From the NCBI GenBank assembly GCA_003988855.1, contig QYAI01000047.1, positions 124,001 through 188,000 on the forward strand: DNA of 64,000 nucleotides, given 5' to 3'. The notes under the pieces were generated by a model. The model did no database searches. It saw nothing but the letters and a program-made list of their open reading frames with translations, and was not told where the DNA came from. This document shows, in pieces, positions 1 through 11,404 of the stretch (position 1 is its first letter; each line of letters opens with the position of its first letter). Source of the stretch: Arachnopeziza araneosa. Lineage: Eukaryota; Ascomycota; Leotiomycetes; Helotiales; Arachnopezizaceae. The translations under genes and the position numbers were made by a program.

Positions 1-2843
1 AAAACGTCTTTATTCGAACCGGTACTGTTTGATGATCCATTTGATGTCGACTTTGAAGACCTCTTTCTCTCTAGAAATGTGGCTCTGTGCACCTGGAGTC
101 TCTCATCCTGGCCATATTCTTCGTTCATCTCGGGTTTTTCGAGAGACGAGTGGAAAGTAAGATGTTTTCTTGCTCCACCTACATTTCCCTTTTCTTGAGT
201 CTCGACCCATGGGTTCGAGAACGAAGACCTGGCCAGGCTCGAGGACTCTTGAGCAAATAAACATTATAAATAAAGGCAGGTCGTCAGCATTGGCTGGAAG
301 TTCAATGGAAAAGGTAAAAGTATCTCCAAATACCTAGTCTCGTAAGAATAATCCTCGCTTAAAAGTCAACAACGCGACGCGCCCCAAAAAAATGCCAAAA
401 ACATACCACTCACCCATCGAACTGTTAGACCGTAACATTCACCCAAACCAGCCCCCAAAAAATCCAACCACTGCACCAACGCCCAAAATGGCAAAACTGT
501 AGGAAGACAGAAACTGAAACCAGGCGTGGAGGTTACGTTTTTTATCCGTTCAAATATGTCGGGCGGTATGGCGCTACCCCGCGGGTAGATATGTTGTGAG
601 CAGGCGAGATGCCTGGGCTGATGGTTTACTGGCGTGGCAGCCCAGGAAGAGAGGACCCGTGTACCTAAAGAGAGGAGTGGGCATGTTGGCGATGACCGAG
701 AATGGTTTATTTAATCTTATGTAGGTGCTAGATGGCTGGTTCCGGGACCGGAGAATGGTTTCGCCTCGCCGGCGTTGGGGATATTTGCCTTGGTGACTTG
801 AGATTCCATCGTTACTTTTTGGAAGGAAAGGCAATCGGGTTTTCTAACTTGCAGTAAACACAACCACTTCATAATGTTATTGTTGGACAACAATGGAATT
901 TCGCTCCCGTTTTATGTTCTCTTGATTTTGCAAGAGAGAGAAGTCATTGACGAGGTACCATCACGCATTGAATACTGCTAGCTCCCCGATATCTAGATGA
1001 TCCCAAGAGCTCTTTGACAACCATAATTTTAGCGATGGAGTACGAGAAATTTCTTGTTGTGGTCCATAATTGGTGATTTCAAAGAATCTCCCAATTCCTT
1101 TTGATTTTACCTTCAACTTCAATGCAAAGAGTAATGACTCTTAAAACTGTCATTGATATTGTGGAAAGTTCGTACTGTTAGATTCCGCCTCACGATCATA
1201 GCGGCTTCTTTCTGCCGCGATGCTCAGATATCGGGGAAGAATTATCAGGAACTCAAGACAGCATTTTGGACGAAGATGGTCTCTAATTTATCATTGAGGA
1301 GGTAGATTTAACTCGTGTAGAATCTGGTCTGCCTATACGCGTGAATGATATTCGTGAGATTTCACATCTCAGCTAGAGGTTTCTTACGGGACGGTACATA
1401 AAGTGCACAATGGGTACCTAGAAATTGGGTTACAGCCCTCTGCAAATTAATATGTATAGTCTATAAATTCAATCTCTGTGAGATGAGAGAGTTATTGGAA
1501 GGCAAACAGATCAAGTAATATGCCTTATAGCTAGTTATTATACCGAATTGATCTTTACCCCTCACAAAATCTAGGGGCAGTACCTAAATACATCTGGACC
1601 CTATATGCTAAGCATACTGCCTTGCGATATAAATAAATATCGCTCGACTCTGTCTCGTGGCCGATAGATCAAGAGAGCCTTAAATGAGGCTTCGAAAAAG
1701 AACGAAGCGGCGTTCACAGTGATTTGTAGCGGCGAGTACTGGAAACGACTTTGGATTATGCAGGAAGGGTCCTTGCTTGTTTGAACTTCAAGAAGAGATA
1801 CAGTCCGAATCAATCTCAATCAATTGGCACAAATATCATCAGTGTTGCTGAGACAAATAAATATTAAAAGCTCGCGAATTGGAGCACGTTTATAAATTGA
1901 TGGAGCTCAGTCGTAATCAGCGAGGGAGAGAGAAGCTTTACAAAGCTTGTTGCACTTAGACAACCCTTCAATCAATTTCTCGCTACATCAATCATCGCTT
2001 CATAATAACGTGTTTTGTCGCTTCAGGGTTGACTTCTTAAGCATTTTCAACGTAGTCTAGCTTGAAATTTACCCGTTTTAGAATTGTAAGTCCTTTTGCC
2101 TTTCTATTTGGTAGAGATAGGGCTCATTCTTAGTCATGTTATCGGGAAAGTCTCTTCCTGGTAGGCATTCAAGACTCCCCTGTGAAATGGCACATTTCAT
2201 CAGTCCGCGATTCTCCAAAAAGAGATAAGAAGAAAACTTGGTGTCAGGTGATTGGGACCACGTTACTCTAGCTCACGTGGGTGAGGGCAACACCTTTGCA
2301 GCTTCATGGTGAATCCGCGGCGTCCTTTGGCGAGAGAAGTCGATGCTACATCTGCTATTTTCCCTGAAACATCCAGTTGTGTCTTGGACCTGTTTCAGCT
2401 CATCAGCCTTGTCAAGATACCCAGCTGTCTTAGCTGATTAGTTCTGACAGCTTCTCCTGCCCTCAGCCACGACCCTTGACAGGGGACAGTGCCTTTTTGC
2501 ATCTCAGCTTCACCAAACGACACAAGAATCTAGGCCTGTTCTGCCAAGATATTCAGAGGTACCTCACAAGCGAGGCACGGATGAAGATTCGAGGCTTTTG
2601 ATAGGGGTGATTGAGGTGTTTTTTCTTGGCGCTAACTACATGGCGTCCAATAATAACATAGAAACAGTACAGCGATGTAGCCAAGTAAACAAAGAGCGAT
2701 GCGTTGCATGCTTGGCTTCTTGGTTAGGCCAAACACCATGGCCTGAGTGTCATAATTAACATGGCGGTTGTAATTATAAATACCATGCGTTCTGTCATTG
2801 ATCATTGTTTCTCTATATCGAGATTCATGTCGATCCCCTCGAT
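1..2843. other. Gene-poor left end
   Basis: I see no convincing gene in these 2.8 kb. The only open frames are under 100 codons, on both strands, with no recognisable motif and no believable exon chain. The stretch before 2844 is presumably the promoter of the membrane-protein gene. The window edge may cut a gene lying to the left. Confidence 0.5.
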
Positions 2844-4524
2844 ATGGCGGTAGCGCTACTCTTCATTTCCCTGGCAGGGTGTTTAGCCCAAGTCGGTGCA
2901 ACTACAGGGGGATTTGTGCCTCAGAATTTCTGGCATGTAAGTTTAATAGACTCGTCAGCCCAAGTTCGAATCTTTCAGTGACCCTTGGCGCAGCAAATCT
3001 CGACCAACTGCTCTACAGAACTCAACGACCTCGGTGCCTGCTTATCTCCGAACACTTCAATATCGGTCAAAAACGAAGCTGCGGATAGATACGCAGAATG
3101 TTTCTTGGCAGTGTAAGTACTCACACCCCATTAATCATGATTTGAGTCTAAACGCTCATTAGATACGACGATTACTTTGAGTGTGCGGAAGTCGAAGCAA
3201 TCAGACCACAAAAATTCTCTGGCAAGAAATTGAGGCGGATTTAAACTCAAATAATCCACTTCCCCCTCTCGATCTCAACGTGAGCGCAACTTGTAGCTAT
3301 CCAGAGCCCGAAAATGTGAGTAGCAGGATCCTAAAATCATTCTTCCCTCTGCGCCAAATTGTGGTTGACTTGTTGTAGATTCTTCAAGGCGCATGCAGTT
3401 ATGACATTGGGGAGATCCCACGCAGCAACTGCTGCGCGAACGAAAAGGGAGAGAAGCAGCCTTGCCTGCAGCTGAGTACAAATTTCGTATACTGCCACCA
3501 GGCGGCGTGAGTGATCCCGAGTTTTCCCAAGCATGGCACTTGATTTCTAACACAATCATCTGTTCTCAGAATCCAGCAATACGTTCGTTGCACTGGTCGC
3601 GGCAAGCCTGGTGAAAATTTGACCGATTGCGTCTCTATTTCCGAGAGAGTGACCTGGCTCCCGGCACAGTTCTTGATTTATAGCGGTGCAACGAAGTGTC
3701 CCGAGACCAAAAAGACCCTCACAGTTCTCGCCCTCGCGAATGCTTTCAGTCTCCTCTGCGCGATTCTCTCCAAAGGTGGTCCACTCCTGTGGAAGCGTTT
3801 TCGCAAAGGGCCAACGGAAAAACCAGCTGATATGAAGCTTGGTTTTATTTCTATTTTCTGGACATTGCTTCTTGACTTGTCTAAACCCGTCATCCTGGGA
3901 CTATTATCTCAACGTGCAGGTTATCGGGTCGACATCCTCATGGCCATCTTTTTATGGGCGGTCCGACCTCGAAGCGCCGCTCTGATTGGCATTCTAGGGC
4001 TCTTTCATCCTACTTTTATGGAAAATGCTCTATCCAAGCTGGTCAGTGATTTGGTATTCAGTGTTGCCGCTGGATCCTTTGCGTTCTTGGTTGCTATCTT
4101 CCCAAATCGCACACACAATCCGCATAAACCTGAAATCTTTCGAACCTACCGAGTTGGTGGCATCTTAATGCTTATCCCTGCCGTGATAATTTGGCTCGCA
4201 ATGCTCATGGCTGCTATTGACCACTGCAAGCTCATCACGGTGGTTAAATATCCTTGTCGAGAAGGATATACAAAGGTGAGGAATCTTTGCAAAAAGAAGC
4301 GGGAGAAGATTCCAGAGAAGAGAGTGGAATTTGAGAAATTCAAAGGCTGGTACTACAACTTCTTGTTTCTGTCGATCATCCTCTTTGTTGGTTCTTGGAT
4401 GGTTTGGGCAACCTTCTTGACTATGGCAGGTGATCTTTATTGCCCCGCAAGTTTGAAAGAGGTAGCCATAATTCTTTTCACATTTCCAATCCTTGAGAAT
4501 GTGGTCAAACTTTTGATGGGCTGA
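2844..4524 (+). CDS. Secreted-domain multi-pass membrane protein, unknown function
   Basis: I do not recognise the family. The start ATG at 2844 opens a signal-peptide-like stretch (MAVALLFISLAGCLAQVGA). It is followed by a Cys-rich, Asn-rich ectodomain of roughly 150 residues and about seven hydrophobic segments in the last exon. My exon model is 2844-2936, 2994-3112, 3192-3315, 3379-3506 and 3570-4524, about 472 residues. The borders at 2937, 3113, 3316, 3507 and 3569 are clean GT or AG sites in phase. The acceptors at 2993 and 3191 are less certain, because a stop lies at 3178 in the needed frame. The layout (signal peptide, Cys-rich domain, then 7-TM) resembles fungal receptor-like or unknown helical membrane proteins, but I see no CFEM spacing I would vouch for. 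Confidence 0.7.
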
Positions 4525-5065
4525 GTTTAACAACTCTTTCAGAGTTTGAATAAGATTAGAACGGTCGAATTGATTCTCCAATGTCCTTCAAGTAGCAAAG
4601 ATTAAACTAGCTAAATTGATTTCTGGACCGACGTAGTTGAGCTTGGACAAAACACATAAAAGCATACCCCCAGAGAACCAACTTGAACTGCTAAGATGAA
4701 GTGACCTTCTCAATAGCTGCTCCACAACTGGCCACTGCAAACATAGAATATGTTAAGTGAGTGAGTTTTCAGAAGCCATCCAGAGATCTGATAGAGAAGA
4801 TGCTTAAATTTTTATCACATAAGTTTCGGCTCGTACCCTTTCATTATCGTCCCCCATGAGCGACTTCAAGAGAGCTTGCTCGTGACGTACTGAGTGCTTC
4901 ATAACTTATATTGATGAGGAACTGGGGTTTGACTTTTTCTCCTTTGGAGGAATTATGCTCCTAATGATCAACTTTAAAGATCCTCAAAAGTATTTACAAG
5001 AGAAGTTCCCTGATCCCCCCATAGACATAATAAAAGCTCTCCGCGACATCTTCCCTATGGAATAA
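4525..5065. other. Intergenic, no gene seen
   Basis: 540 bases between the convergent 3' ends of the membrane-protein gene and the HET remnant. I see no open frame of note. The 138-codon minus frame starting at 4581 is the shadow of the membrane-protein exon. Confidence 0.5.
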
Positions 5066-5715
5066 TCATTTAGGAACAATATCAATGAAATCTGGCCCTA
5101 GCTCCGCGACTTCTCCGTACCTCAATCCATGAAATAAATCTCCCCAGCAATTGCATCCTTTCACTCTTCCCCTCCCTTGGCGCAGACGGCGTATTAGACC
5201 CAAATAGAATCTATGCATCGTCACCAATCTCACAGAGGTCTCAACCCAACCATCTTCCTTCAACTACCTCACCCTCGAGGTCTAGCAGACGTTTCAATTG
5301 TCTTTCCCAAGCTTCAATTAAATAATGCGATGTAGAGGGCTTGGGATTAAGAAGCTTCTGCTCTTCGAATGTGCTTTCTGTAAAGAATGCCATCCATGCA
5401 AGCCAATGCTCTTGTCTTAGTGGCTTTATTCCTAGCTTTAAGTGACGTGATTCCAGGTTGACGATATCTACTGCTTGTACGGCGTCGTAAGATTCATTTC
5501 GCACACACTTATGGGAATGGAATCGAGAATGAATGGATGGGATGAACGGCAATCTTGTCTTCAAATCCCAGCCACGATATCACAAGCTCTGCTTTCTCAT
5601 ATATAGATCTCATGGATCCAACTTGTTAGCCTCTTTCTTCAAGATTCGTTTGATTAATAGACAGGCCGAGTCGACGTTGCAGAACGACAGAAAGATCCTC
5701 AGACACTTTGACGTG
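5066..5715 (-). pseudogene. HET-domain gene remnant, 5'-truncated
   Basis: On the minus strand, just after the NLR stop, a frame reads LSINQTNLEERG, a TAA stop, then QVGSMRSIYEKAELVISWLG. This matches the second conserved block of the HET (heterokaryon incompatibility) domain, in which an 'INQ' motif is followed by a 'Y..A..V..WLG' motif. The earlier block ('LSY.WG') is missing, because its place is taken by the NLR coding sequence. Downstream pieces continue in other frames: 5564-5241, containing HWLAWMAFFTESTFEEQKLL, then 5263-5066, containing CNCWGDLFHGLRYGEVAEL. These need at least one stop and two frame changes to be read through. I call this a decayed fragment. It could also be the 3' end of a gene whose 5' half was replaced when the NLR arrived. 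Confidence 0.55.
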
Positions 5716-5721
5716 AATAGA

Positions 5722-8700
5722 TTAATTCGTGTGCCTTCTTGACACAACGGGGTTCTCATCCCCCTTCTCGCTTGTAAATTCCCTGTCCTTGGATTCTTGC
5801 GCTACTTTCTTATGATAGATGGCCGAGAAGGCCGCTAACGATATCCAAAATATCCAATATGCAGCCTCGATCCTCGGGTCTAGAATATTGTTTGCTTCCT
5901 CATTACTTTCATGTATCCGTAGGTGTGAGAATGCCTGCTGCCTATCGCTGAACGAGATCGCGTAGGGACGAACCTCTATCCTGCCATTTATCTGATAGGT
6001 CCGATTCATGTTGTGACTTTGGTTCTGGCACCACATGCCGTGTACTGTGCAATCTTGGCATTGACCAAAATCGCAGATAGGACAGTAAATGATGTTTTGG
6101 TCTCTGCGTTTGCAAGCAGTGCATACATACCTTCCGTTAATGTCAGAATTTGGGAAATCTCCTGGATTATTGGGATCTTTTGCTTCGTCAGAAATTCGTC
6201 GTGCTGCTTCGAGTCGCTTCTTTATCCTCCACAGAAGCATGTCGTCCCCAACCGCTGCTATGTATTCCTCAAACAAAGGAATGGCTTTGCTATGTTGGTT
6301 ACACACCATATAAATGTAGCCAAGAGCGTATTTGGTGGAGATCGTATATGGTGACAATAGATCACGGTCGATTAACAGTAGTTCGCGTAATGAAAGAAGA
6401 AATATTTCCAGTGCCGCTTCACACCTATAAAATCCGTTTCTTAACCAAGGCTCCACTGCTTCGAATGCTCCGCTATTTAATTCCTGATGAATGATTGTTT
6501 CATGCAAAGCAATCACCTCGGCAAATTTCTTACGCTGATAGAGGAACAAGGCTACATCTGTAACTGGCATTTGGAGGCGCAGCAACCAACCTGGCCGCAC
6601 AGATTCATATTGTAATTGACGAAGAATTAGCAATTCCAACTCTTCATCACTCAATTGAAAGGGGCGCGTATAATCGTAAACCAAACCTTCAGGTTCGTCA
6701 GATATCAAATAACCAAATTCGTGCCAAATCAACGATCTGGTTTTCAATTTCAGATCCTCCCATGCCTGCTCAGTGTAGGGACTGTGAGGCCATTTGATTC
6801 TTCTAACCTCCAAAATCTCTCTAGATATTGATTCTGCCTCTTTGAATCTTTTCTGGATGTGCAATGTTTGGCAAATGTTATCTAAACTTCCCAAAGTCGA
6901 AGAGTGGGCAAATCCCCAGACCTTAGCTCGAGTCCACATTACTTTGTAGAGCAGTGCCTCGCCTTCAGTCAGATTTCCAAGTCCTATCAAGCAGAGTGCC
7001 TTCAGATTTAGACACTCTTGCATAGGAGGCGATTGCTCAGTATACACTCCTTTCCTGATGGAAATGGCCTTTTCGACGCGTCTTAAAGAATCCGGATTAT
7101 TTCGTGCGTACCTAAATCCATACCATGCGCTTTGGTAAAGCAGCCTGGATTGATCAAGGAGTAGATTTGGATTCCTGGTGTGATATGATAACACTTTATC
7201 GACATGAACTTGTAACTGACGACAAGATCTGTAGAATTCATCTCGAAATCCTTCTGGATAAACAGCTGCCAGCAACTCGATTGCCCTCTCTTGCCATGTG
7301 CTTATTTCGTGACGCTCTCTGAGCCAATCTTCCGTTGCTCGTTGGACCAAGCGATGCATTTGATATGTGCCATCACTGGTATCGATCGCGATCAGAGAAA
7401 ATCCCAATAAGATGTTCAAGTCTTCTTCAACCTCCACGTCAAAATCACGACTTGCATGTGCTTGATCTTCAAAATTTACAACCTTCAACAGCCTGAGCCT
7501 GGCAGCCGTGATAAGCTCCGAGAGTGCGTCTCCAAGACCACGTCGCTGCGCTTGGATTCCTTTGTAGGAAATGAGTAAAGATGCCGGAATACCATGGCGA
7601 TCTAAAACACTCATCAATGAAAGCATTTCAGCAGACGATGGCCTTTGGCTCCGAATCTGCTCGAATGATATTGCCCATGTAGTGAATATAGCATGTGAAG
7701 CGCCGATATATCTTCTGTGATCCGAAATTTCTTTCTTTAGGACATTGTTGCCATTGTTGACTAGAGCTAGATACTTCGTGATTGATGCTGTCGGCGTACG
7801 ACTAATATAGGCGCAAGCCTGCGTGACCGCTAGAGGAACATATTCCAAAAGACTCAGTAGCTCCTTGCCACTCTCCTCATCAAAGAGTGATTCTGGCAAT
7901 CGGGATTTGAGCAGTGCAAGGGCGTCGTCCTCACTCATCATAATAACATCAACGATGTTGTGATTGTTCTCTGGAGCGCCAATCAAATCAAATGCCGAAA
8001 TTCTATCTCGTGATGTGATCAAGATAGAGCCATGCGACACCCGAGGAAGAAAGTTGATCAAGCCTGAAGTGTTACCCTCAGAACTTATGTTCGGATAAAA
8101 CAAATCCACATCGTCAGCATTGTCCAAAATTATGAGCCATGACTCGTGGACTTGGAACTGGAGCCATTCATACACGTGCTGCATGTTCTTTTCATCTGGG
8201 TCAGTTTTTTCAAGACTAAGATTCACCTTACTTCCAATCTCGATGTATGCTTGAGTAAACAAATCAGCATTGCCTGCGTGAAGCCAAAATACCCATATAT
8301 CAGGGTCTCTTTCCCGAACGCGATATGAATACTCGATCGCAATTTGTGTCTTTCTGAAATCATATCAGCAAGGCACACGTAATTCTTTTAGAGGTGTCTA
8401 CCCAATTCCACCCCAGCCAACAAGCGCTGCTCGATTATGGAAGTCCTTTCGGGAATAGATAGCCTCAAGCTGAGAAAAAACTTCTTTTCGTCCAATGAAG
8501 TTCTTATCCTGTTCGAAAGGCACAGTGGACACAGCCTTCGGCGTGGAAATCTTCTTTTGGCGGATATGTCGCATCCCAATTGCTAAATATGTTAAGCCGC
8601 CTCGAATCGTAATGTTAAGAAAGCCGATCGTAAAGCGAATATGACTCACCTTCTCCCTTCGCAAAACCTAGAGCTTTCTCAAAATGGCGACAGAATTCCC

Positions 8701-9998
8701 GAAAATTAGGATCTCTAGCCGAGCCAAATTTATTTAGGCCTCGATGATCGGCGTCAAGATAAGCAATTTCACCGTGGCGGTGCGAACCAGCGGATTTAGT
8801 CCCCACAGTCTTTTAGACGTAAGTGAAGAGAGTCGATCTGAATGAAAGAGACATACCGGAGCCAAAGAAAGTCTTCCAATTTTTTCTTCTCGCATTTCAA
8901 TAAAATCGCTGACGTATGGGAGAGTTTGGGTTCCTCGCCAGCTGCGTTTCACATACGCGTTATAGAAGTCCTTTTCCAATTCGGTGATAGCGGACCCTGT
9001 AGGAGACATGTATTCAAGAAGGATAGGGGATGAACCTCGCCAGTAAGCCGTGCAAGACAAGAGCGAGGCCCAGTAAGCAGCTTGCGTACCACCATGGGGA
9101 ACACCTAAGAAAAGTATACCCTTGGTTGATGTGGCAATCTCGCTCGCTCTATGTCTTGCCAAAATCAGTGCCTGAATTCTCAAGTTAGTAAATATTTCTA
9201 AGGATTCGACTGATCCCACGCTGACCTTTTTCAAGAGTAAACCGCCAAAACTGTGAGAAATGAAAATTATTGGCACGCCGGGCTATAGTAAGTCAGAAGC
9301 ATATTTTGGCTCACTAAATCTGCTCAGATGGCGCACTTACCTCGTGGATATCTTCCACTTCATCCAGCAGCTTGGTTGCGTGGTCTTCGAATGACATTGC
9401 GGCTGCATGTGAATCCCATCTTGTTTGGTGATTTAACATCGTTACCCTGATACCTCCAAAACCTTCGTGATATGGCAGCAGGTCTTGAAGCCATCGGACA
9501 GAAGCGCCATCCGCACCGTGATAAGTCCAAGCACTTGTAGGGTTCGATCCGAGCCCATGAACCGCGAAGACGCTAGATATAATCAGCGTGTACAAACTGC
9601 GCTGCAAATAGGATTCCTGACTCTGCGTCGATATTTCGTCCAGTATCGTACAGAACCTCCCAAGGCTCATGTGGGCTGTGATAGGTATATAGTGTCCACG
9701 CATCCATCAGAGAATACTTCAGGTGTAAAGGTGTTAGACATAAGCACCAAACAACCATCACCACAGGAACAAAGCATCGGATGAGAAGCCACAATAGGAG
9801 AACGGGCCCTCGAGGGCATGGATAGAATGAAGTAGCCTTGATGTAGAGCCTAGTGCCAAAGAAGCTCCAAAATGTTACATTCCAATACAAATTACGCATA
9901 TATAGTGCGAAGATGAAGAATAACGGCCAAAAGGCAACTTCTATCGAGGGAGTAGGCGAGCCGTAAACCATGTTTGATGTAGGCAGACTCTCATACAA
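5722..9998 (-). CDS. NLR: TM anchor, alpha/beta-hydrolase, NB-ARC, TPR, ZZ-like finger
   Basis: A NOD-like receptor of 1285 residues in seven exons: 9998-9718, 9572-9341, 9282-9226, 9171-8857, 8809-8650, 8582-8402 and 8353-5722. All phases agree. The first exon gives hydrophobic segments (about residues 20-90). A lipase-like alpha/beta-hydrolase follows, with VFAVHGLGSNP, the nucleophile motif ISHSFGG and FLGVPHGG. The NB-ARC ATPase has the P-loop GWGGIGKT (about residues 403-410), the Walker B-like WLIILDNADD and ITSRDR. A TPR-like helical region contains several A-x-x-L repeats (SLDNICQTLHIQKRFKEAE). A Cys-rich module near residue 1150 (pairs CTAC, CPIC, CQDC, then C and H) resembles a ZZ-type zinc finger, and a hydrophobic stretch lies near the C-terminus. 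In fungi such proteins act as self/non-self or pathogen sensors, and the hydrolase is the likely effector. Which ligand it senses, and whether the hydrolase is active, cannot be read here. It lies directly 5' of a HET remnant on the same strand. The first intron (145 bases) is the least certain. Confidence 0.88.
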
Positions 9999-11404
9999 CA
10001 GCAGGAAGAGCTGTTATCTCAGATTTGATGCGGCGGAAAGAATCCCAGGCCCGGAATTGGGGTGCCTTAGAAAGGGGATTTATCAGCCTGCCAACCACTC
10101 AACCTTCGATTTGACAACCATAAGGCTATTATATAGAGATATTAATCTTACATCTAAGCTCAGCGAGATATTCTTCATAATCTATCAAGTTTTAAACGCT
10201 TCCTGAGCATATTGACAAAGCCTTTAAATTTTGGGTGTTCCGACCGTAGTATGAGATAAGCAAGTGGATTTGGTTGGGTGAATTGCTCATCTGGATAAGC
10301 CGCAGCAGCAAATGAATACGGGGGCCTATTGAGCAACATTGGCAAATCCAAATGATGCCCGCCGTTATTTATTATACTGTGCTCGCTCTATCAAAGGGTC
10401 ACCTTTCACATTGCGCACTAGCGACCGTTCTTTTATGTTACGACGCTAGGTAGATTACACACTTGCTCGCCAAAAACCGATAGAACTCCTTTCTCCACAT
10501 CATTCCTAGTAAGCATCAGCGCCGGACCAGGAACCAGCAACCTTGCTCTACCAACACGAACTCTTTGTACTGGGGTTGCGGCAATTGACAGGAGACCGCT
10601 AGATCCTTCTTCACTCCCAAATACACACCATCTGCTACGTCCCAACGCCTTCTACCGACGCGTTCACGGTTCTGCGGCATCGGTTAGGCCTCCGTCGATC
10701 AAGGAGGATAAGGAAGAAGAGAAGCGTATATACTAGGGTCCTCTTGAGCAGCAACCCTACAGAATCGATCTGGGAGAAAGCTCTCCTGACACGTCAGCTA
10801 GATGCTACAATGCCGGTGAAGCTGTTACCGCCTTTGTTTACTGAAGGCTCCTTAAACTGCTGCCTCGCGCTTCCTTCGACACGAAATGCCACAAAGTATA
10901 ATGCTCTTGGAGGAATTCTTCTTGGATAACAGCTCTAACGTTGCGCTGAGGCTTCAACGGGGTACATATCGCAACGTAGATCTCTGGGTAGCCCTTATCA
11001 GCATAGGGGATAGCTGGAAGGGGTGGTTTCAAGTGCATCATGACATCTTTTGCGTCCACTGCATGGCGTATAATGCCCCTGCTAATATCATTTATCTCAA
11101 TCGTGTATCAGTCTTATTCTATTTTTCGTCTTGTAGATAACCATTCCCGCCTAGAACTATTCGGATCGCGTAAACATAACTGACAAACCGGACGTCACTT
11201 TATATTATGTAATACTATAGCAATTGAGTGTCGCTTTAAATTTAAAACGCGATTTTCAGATGAACATGTCAAATTCTGAATTTTAAACATGGTGCTCGAT
11301 ATCGACCGAATGGTGATGGTGGAGGCGGGGCTAAGGCTGAGGTCGCCAGGATATAGGTCCAGCCGAAATACCCCAAAGCATTCTTCTCTTCCACAATTCA
11401 AATA
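9999..11404. other. Intergenic, unassigned short frames
   Basis: 1.4 kb between the divergent NLR and DUF6601-like genes. Frames of 61-84 codons occur (10433-10645 and 10838-11059 minus, 10744-10929 and 10886-11140 plus). None shows a motif I can name. The minus frame at 10838-11059 contains IPYADKGYPEIY and CTPLKPQRN, which could be a scrap of a transposase-like protein, but I cannot support that. Confidence 0.35.

Noticed and set aside
2962..2975. tRNA T-loop-like word GTTCGAATC
   Set aside because: It lies in intron 1 of the membrane-protein gene. The flanking sequence does not fold into a cloverleaf and no anticodon arm is visible.
3275..3605. Minus-strand frames over the membrane-protein exons
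   Set aside because: They overlap well-supported plus-strand exons and have no motif.
10838..11059. Transposase fragment (YADKGYP)
   Set aside because: Only one short phrase is suggestive; there is no catalytic triad, terminal repeat or second fragment.
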